Shown here in pieces: positions 58,445 through 64,000 of a DNA stretch of 64,000 bases. Within the stretch, counting starts at the first letter, position 1. Every line of letters begins with the position of its first letter. The notes beneath the pieces were generated by a model, which did no database searches, was not told the origin of the DNA, and saw nothing but the letters and a program-made list of their open reading frames with translations. Source of the DNA: Rhizophagus irregularis (lineage: Eukaryota > Glomeromycota > Glomeromycetes > Glomerales > Glomeraceae); assembly GCF_026210795.1 (NCBI RefSeq), contig NC_089442.1:2356001-2420000 (forward strand), in the 5' to 3' direction. The position numbers and the translations under genes were made by a program.

Positions 58445-58727
58445 CTATGAATAAAATAGATATCATTAGTCTTTCAATAATCTTTTACAGATAAAAATTT
58501 AAAAATACCTATATATATAATGAGAGTAAACTATATTTTTAGCTCATTGACACTTAATTCTATCCATTTGTAACTCTTGTTACTTTTTTCAGATGAATTA
58601 CTTTCTTTTGTAATTTTGTAATAAACATAAATATTCATATTTTTAACAATAAATTCAATTTATTGTGAAGAAAAAAATTGAGAAAAAATAGAATATTGGA
58701 TAAGATTTTCAGATTGAAGGAAATTTG

Positions 58728-58987
58728 GTAATATTTAAGGTTGCTTGCCGAAACCTAGAGGTTTAGGCAAGATGGTGTTTTGCCGAAAAGTGAAATTCTG
58801 CCGAAACTATATTAAAGTTATATTAAAAAACTGGCGAAACTTTGGAGAAAGGCGAAACTGCTGAAACTTATTATAAATGCCGAAACTGCCGAAACTCTGC
58901 CGAAACTATAATAAATCTATAGTAAAATTTTGACGAAACTAATCGTAGGATTTTGAAGAGGTTTAGACAAGCAACCTTAATAATATT
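58728..58987. mobile_element. 244-bp MITE, copy B (TAAGGTTGC termini)
   Basis: The element at 58736-58979, flanking 8-mers GTAATATT and ATAATATT (one mismatch). Ends TAAGGTTGCTTGCCGAAACC / GGTTTAGACAAGCAACCTTA. The whole length matches copy A in reverse orientation. Confidence 0.78.
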
Positions 58988-59947
58988 ACATCTAAATTAT
59001 ATAAAGGATAAGTATATTGATAGAGTGAAAATTCTAATTCTAAAAAAGATTGCAAATTTTTATTCTTTTTTTTTAATCTTTTATTAGTTTTAGAATTACT
59101 TTTATTATTTTCATAAATATCTCCATCTTTATCATCTAAATTTTGTGTTTATATAAAACTACAAATATAGTTTTCAAAATTATCTTCATTTCCTTCAATT
59201 ATACTAGCTAGTCATTATTATTAAATGAAAAAAATAATGTTAAAAAAAAATTGATAAATTTTCTGATCAAATTAATGATAAATTTCAATTATATAAAATT
59301 TGCAATATTGTTGCATTATTTTCAGTAATTTTAACACAAAAATTTGAATTTTAGAACTCATTTTTACAGAATTTAGACTGATTTTATAAAAAAAAATTGA
59401 AAAATAAAATTTTACTATAAATCATTTTTTTTTACAAAAAGCGCATTTTTAAATCATTTTAATATAAAATTAATGCTTTTTATAAATCATTTTATATAAA
59501 AATAACTTTTTTTATATATTATTTTACACAAAAAATACTTTTTGTAAATCATTTTAAAATTTTTTATAGTACAATTTAACGTGTTATAATACTAAAAGAA
59601 TTTATATATTATAGAAAATTGCTGTAAATCATAAAGTTCTTAAGCAAATTTACCTGCAATTTTATAATACATAACACAAATCACATTTCTTTACATGCTT
59701 GTAATTAAATATTTTAATAATTTTTATATAAAAATTTAAGTAAAAACTTTATAAACCAATTTAAAAATTTCACAGGCAAATTTGCTTATGAGAATTTGTA
59801 ATAAAAATTTATGCTACTTTTTGCTAATTACATAAAAATTTAAATTTTCCAAATTTTGCAACTAAAATTGGTTTATTATAAATGAAGAGTTATAATACTG
59901 CAGTATTTTATCAATTTTTGCCATATTTAATATGCTTGTTATATAGT
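58988..59947. other. AT-rich DNA, no gene seen
   Basis: Many short ATTTTATATAAAA-type words and a repeated GCAAATTT phrase (about 59643, 59776) that recurs at 63530, outside the CACTA-like element. No coding potential. Confidence 0.45.
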
Positions 59948-60329
59948 AATCACAAGTAAAACGCTGACCAATCGGATATCTACCCGATTGGTAACTTTTT
60001 TTTTGATCGGTCATCTGATTTATTCAATAGTTAGAAATTGGTGTACACTTCAATCGGATATCAATCGAATTAATACCTAATTGATAACTATCGTTCAGTT
60101 TAAATTTACCGATTGATTTCTATTGTTTCAATTAGACTATTGATAAACTATTTTTCTTTAACTAAAATTAAACTATTTTATACTATTGAAATTTACACTA
60201 ACATTTTTTTTCGAACATTTACTTTTAAACTTAAAAAAAAAGTTTATCAAACATTTTACTTTCAAAACTTTATTAAATTTATTTGAATCTATTAAAAACG
60301 ATTTTTAACATTTTTTTTAACATTTTATT

Positions 60330-61530
60330 GTAGGGAATCAGTTCTGAAGTTGGATACCGAATCCCATAAGTTAGTTTCAAAGAAATTTTTTTGAAACTAT
60401 TAAAAAAAATGATTTTAATACTTTTTTCCTAATATTCTATTATAGGGAATCGGTTCTAAAGTTGGATACTGAATCCCATAGGTAAGTTTCGAAAATAAAT
60501 TTTTGAAACTTTATTCTATTATAGGGAATCAGTTATAACGAATCCCATAGGTAAAGTTTCAAAAATATTTTTTTGAAACTTTTAAAAAAACGTTTTTAAC
60601 GTTTTTTTCTAATATACTATTATAGGGAATCGATTCTGAACGAATCCCATAGGTAAGTTTCGAAAAATAATTTTTTGAAACTATTAAAAAAACGTTTTTA
60701 ACATTTTTTTTTAATATTCAATTATAGGGAATCGGCTCCAAGTTGGATACTGAATCCCATAGGTCAGTTTCGAAATTTTTTTTCGAAACTATTAAAAAAA
60801 CATTAATAAACGTTTTTATTTTATTTTATTGTAGGGAAATGGTTCCGAAGTTGGAAACTGATCCCAAAAAGAAAGTTTCAATTTGAAACTTTTCTTTTTT
60901 TATTTTATTATGGGGAAACAGTCCGAAATTGGATACCGGATCCCAAAGTTTTAAAGTTTCATAACTTCAAAACTTGAAACTTAAAAAAAAATGTTATTTT
61001 AACGCTTTAAATAATGTTTTTTTTCTTTTTTTTTTAAGGAAATCAGTTCCGATTTGGATACTGGAATCCCAATATTTCAAAGTAATGAAACTTCGAAATT
61101 TTATTTAAAAAAAAAATTATTTGATTTTTTTTTCTTTTTATGTAGGAAAACGGTTCTGACTTGGATACCAGAATTCCAATATTTCAAAGTTTCGTTACGT
61201 TATGAAACTTTGAAACTTGAAACTTTTTAAAAAAAAAACGTTCTTTAAATAACGTTTTTTTTTCTTTTTTTTTAGGAAAATGGTTCTGATTTGGATACCA
61301 GAATTCCAATATTTCGAAGTAACTGTAACTTCGAAATTTAAAAAAAAAATGTTTTTTTTAACATTTTTTCTTCTTTTTTTGTAGGGAAACCAGTTCTGAA
61401 GTTAGATACCAGATCCTATGAGATAAGTTTTGATTTCAAAACTTTAATAAAAAACATTTATTTTAATGTTTTTTATTATTCTATTATAGGAAATCGGTTC
61501 TGAAGTTGGATACCGAATCCCATCAAATGT
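60330..61530 (+). repeat. Tandem array of about 12 exon-like cassettes
   Basis: Period is about 75-125 bp. Each unit has a T-rich tract, ATTATAG, a core GGAATCGGTTCTGAAGTTGG plus ATACYGAATCCCATA, then GTAAGTTTCG and a GAAACTTT/AAACGTTTTT inverted patch. The cores at 60334-60369 and 60446-60481 are exactly 36 nt between AG and GT. Others are 26, 27 or 35 nt, and later ones lose the donor or acceptor. One phase is open (ESVLKLDTESHR). It could be spliced micro-exons or just internal subrepeats. Confidence 0.65.
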
Positions 61531-61689
61531 TCTATCAGAATTGTTCGATTCTGTGATTTCTGTCATTCCAACACTAATCGGATAGATCATATGATCTGAT
61601 AAGTTTGATGAATAATAGATTATCAGATCATCTTTTTTTTATAAAAAAAAAATTTTTTTTAAAAAAAAATTTATTTTATTCTTCATAGT

Positions 61690-63050
61690 AACCTTCTGGA
61701 CACAGAACTGATGGGATGTCCTCAGAAGGTATTGAAGAAATTTTTTTTTAATCTTGAAACGTTAGTAAACATTACTAATATTCTATTTTCAATTATAGAA
61801 CCCTTATGACACCTCAGAACTGGTGAAATGCTCTGGAATGTATTTAAAAAGGTGAGAAGCACTGGTAAAAAAATGGTCTATCACTTACCGCATATCATAC
61901 ACATATCTTACATATATCAGATGCTCAAAATGTAGAAAATTATACACAAATAATACACATATCATACATATATCGGGTATTTATATATATAGTATACCTA
62001 TCAGGTACCTGATATATGTATGATATATATATTAGTACCCGATATGTGTATGATATGTGTATTATTTGTGTATGATTTTTTACATTTTGAGTACCCAATA
62101 TGTGTAAGATATGTGTAGGATAAATCATTTTTTTACCAGTGAAGAGAATGTTTTTAAATTGAGAACATTAGAAATATTAATAACGTCCTATTTTTAATAT
62201 TTTTTTTTATTATAGAACCCTTTAGATATCCCAGAACCGACAAAACACTCCGGAAGGTATTTAAAAAGGTGGGGGAAATGTTTTTAAATTGGGGATCATA
62301 GGGACCCATCAAAAACTTTCTCAGAGTGGCATTCCCAAGAGTGTGTCGGCTTTATGTCATTGGCAATGATCTGAACCCCAGAATTGAAAAACTTATCGAG
62401 GGTCGAAATGGGTAAGGTAATCTTGATTATGAGTTGTTTAGAATTGTTTCAGGGGATTCATTTTTTTTTTGATGTTTTAAAAACATTGAAACATTTTTAA
62501 ACTTTTTTTTTATTTTCTTATAGGAATTGCTGGACGAAAGTTACGAACCGGACTTTTGAGAAGGTAAATAGGGTGAAATTTTGGTTTTTTGTTGTATTTT
62601 TTAGAAACGTTTTTAACGTTTCTTTTTTCAACTTTTTTTTATTTGTAAAAATTGCCAGATGAAAGTTACGAACCGGACTTTGGATAATAAGGTAAATAGA
62701 GGAAGGACTTTCATTTATTTTTTGTATTTTAGAAACGTTTTTAACATTTCTTTCTTTTGTAAGAACTTTTCAGATCCTTCCTTTGGATTTGTATCGGTAA
62801 GTTTTGAAAAGTTTCATTTTGAAACTTTTTTTACTTTTATTTAATAATTAAAAAAATATTTATTTTTTTCTTTTTTTTATTTTTGGGCAAGCACATCAGC
62901 ACTTGGATTTGGATCAGTAATGGTAAATTTCGAAAAGTTTCATTTCAAAACTTTTACTTTTATTTAATACTTAAAAAGATATTTGATTTTTTTTCTTTAT
63001 TTTTTAAGTTACTATCAGCTCCGATCTTAGACTTGGATTTGGATTGGTAA
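61690..63050 (+). repeat. Second and third families of exon-like units downstream
   Basis: Three units (about 61690, 61799, 62216) share CAGAACTGATGGGATGTCCT-like or CAGAACCGACAAAACACTCC-like cores ending GGAAGGTATTTAAAAAGGTG; the last two follow ATTATAG. Then two units (62524, 62655) share GAAAGTTACGAACCGGACTT followed by AAGGTAAATAG. Three more (about 62775, 62900, 63030) share CTTGGATTTGGATYGGTAA-type ends. All sit between T-rich acceptor-like and GTAA donor-like sequence. Confidence 0.55.
61857..62144. mobile_element. Nested CACTA-like palindromic MITE (282 bp)
   Basis: 61860-62141 starts CACTGGTAAAAAAATG and ends CATTTTTTTACCAGTG, flanked by AAG on both sides (3-bp TSD). It is almost wholly self-complementary, with repeated CATATCATACACATAT words. 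It splits one of the exon-like units. Confidence 0.75.
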
Positions 63051-63478
63051 AGTTTTAAAAGAATATGATAATATTAGTAAATATATATAGAATTATTAAA
63101 TAATGTAAATAATTTAGTAATTAGTATTTCTGATTTTTGTAATTTTAATGTAAATTTTAAATAATTTTAAATAAAAATAATAAAAATGCATTATTATAAA
63201 TTAATCGAAAAGTAACAATCAGTACACTAACATTTAATCAAAAAGTTATCAATCGGTATACTGATATGTCAAATAGTAAATATTCTATTAGTAACTATTA
63301 ATACCCGATTGTACTCTAATGAATATTCCGATTGGTACCCGAGTATCCTCCTTTTGCACCATCTTTTGGCAGCAATCAGGTTTACCGATTGATGAAAATT
63401 TTAAAAAAAATAGGGACCAATCGGATGGAATTCAGTCACCTGATTGGTCCCTGATTTGACATCATTTGACTAGTGAAT

Positions 63479-63702
63479 CTAATGTTAAAAAGTTTGCAAT
63501 TATCCCTTAAACAGTAAAACATTGCAGGCAAATTTGCTTGCAATTATACCAAAAATTCAGTTTTCATCTAATTTTATGAAAAATGAAGTTATTTTAATAA
63601 AAATTTTTTCACAAAGAGTTTAAATTATAATTTATGTGACAATAATCATTATTTATTAATTACATATTACACAGGTCAAAAAGTGAAAAATCAGGTACCA
63701 GG
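63479..63702. other. AT-rich spacer
   Basis: It contains GCAGGCAAATTTGCTTGCAA, a palindrome-like phrase shared with 59776. Nothing else supported. Confidence 0.4.
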
Positions 63703-64000
63703 ACCCCGGATATCTCCAAAACAGGTCATAAGTCACACTTTCGGCAGATTGGACCCGTTTTCGGAACAAAAAGGGAAAAATCGTTTTTTGTAAATATCTC
63801 AGCATCCAGTAATCCAATTTTGATGAACTTTTTTTTAAATTGTAGAGCTAAATGAGGGTTACAAAATAAAAAACAGTTCATTAAAATTGAATTACTGGAT
63901 GCTGAGATATTTACAAAAAACGATTTTTTGAGTTTTCCATTGAAAAAGGGGTATTTTTAGGTCAAAGTTCATTATGACCTTTATATTAGATATCCGGGGT
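63703..64000. mobile_element. Foldback MITE reaching the window end
   Basis: It starts ACCCCGGATATCT and the window ends AGATATCCGGGGT, its exact inverse. The inner arms also pair: TCGTTTTTTGTAAATATCTC with GAGATATTTACAAAAAACGA, and CAGCATCCAGTAATCCAATT with its near inverse at about 63880. Non-coding. The outer TSD cannot be tested because the window stops here. Confidence 0.75.

Larger units (their letters stand above)
59948..63478. mobile_element. CACTA-like non-autonomous transposon (3.5 kb) carrying an exon-like tandem array
   Basis: 59951-63475 begins CACAAGTAAAA and ends TTTGACTAGTG, with AAT on both sides (59948-59950 and 63476-63478), fitting CACTA-superfamily termini with a 3-bp TSD. 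Subterminal ATCGG/CCGAT words (GACCAATCGGATATC, ACCGATTGAT, CCGATTGGTACC) are numerous within 300 bp of both ends, another CACTA trait. The centre (about 60.3-63.05 kb) is an array of exon-like units rather than a transposase. Confidence 0.65.

Noticed and set aside
60330-61530. Possible CRISPR-like repeat-spacer array
   Set aside because: The spacers are themselves homologous, with T-rich and palindromic patches, and the host is eukaryotic.
61940-62128. Minus-strand ORF rich in Tyr, Ile and His
   Set aside because: It is translation of the repeated TATCATACACATAT words in the nested MITE.
1-64000. tRNA, rRNA or other structural RNA genes
   Set aside because: I looked for T-loop GGTTCRA boxes with matching A-boxes and for rRNA-like GC-rich blocks and found none I could support by eye. 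A covariance-model scan would be decisive.

Overview
The window looks like nuclear DNA of an arbuscular mycorrhizal fungus, most likely a Rhizophagus-type Glomeromycotina. The reasons are the very AT-rich intergenic DNA, short GT-AG introns, ordinary eukaryotic housekeeping genes, and a dense block of nested transposons whose coding sequence is richer in G+C. The organism call is inference from style and gene families, not from a marker gene.

Host block (about 2.4-22.8 kb). Six genes can be modelled with open, phase-consistent exons. They are a CSC1/OSCA-type osmosensitive channel (10 exons, +), a tricalbin / extended-synaptotagmin-like membrane-contact protein (15 exons, -), a probable mitochondrial P-loop ATPase (3 exons, +), an LRRC40-like leucine-rich-repeat protein (5 exons, +), ribosomal protein eL15/RPL15 (5 coding exons plus a 5'UTR intron, -) and an intronless ribonuclease-inhibitor-type LRR protein (-). 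Summed exon lengths are all multiples of three; the channel gives 979 aa, the tricalbin 1103 aa, the ATPase 420 aa, the LRRC40-like protein 689 aa and eL15 204 aa.

Transposon block (26.9-47.3 kb). A LINE on the minus strand, bounded by a perfect 17-bp target-site duplication (26865-26881 and 47256-47272), was invaded twice. One insertion is a 14.5-kb Polinton-like element (28977-43437) with about 465-bp terminal inverted repeats and a 5-bp TSD (TCTTG). The other is a palindromic hAT-type MITE (43821-45017) with an 8-bp TSD (ATCCGTAT). The Polinton-like element carries an SF3 helicase, a family B DNA polymerase, an A32/FtsK-HerA-type packaging ATPase, a chromodomain integrase and a zinc-ribbon protein. 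It also has a gag-like ORF followed by a retropepsin-like ORF where Polintons normally carry capsid and adenain-type protease genes, and an F-box ORF. Almost every gene in it is broken by frameshifts, while the host genes in the same sequence are intact, so the breaks look like real decay.

Repeat block (47.3-64 kb). This holds a second, unrelated PolB/endonuclease-VII-type pseudogene, an unknown multi-segment pseudogene, a C2H2 zinc-finger pseudogene split by two more copies of the hAT MITE, several other MITEs and foldbacks, and a 3.5-kb CACTA-like element (59951-63475). The last contains a tandem array of exon-like cassettes (36 nt in the best copies, flanked by AG and GT), itself hit by a nested CACTA-like MITE. 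The window ends inside or exactly at the end of another foldback element.
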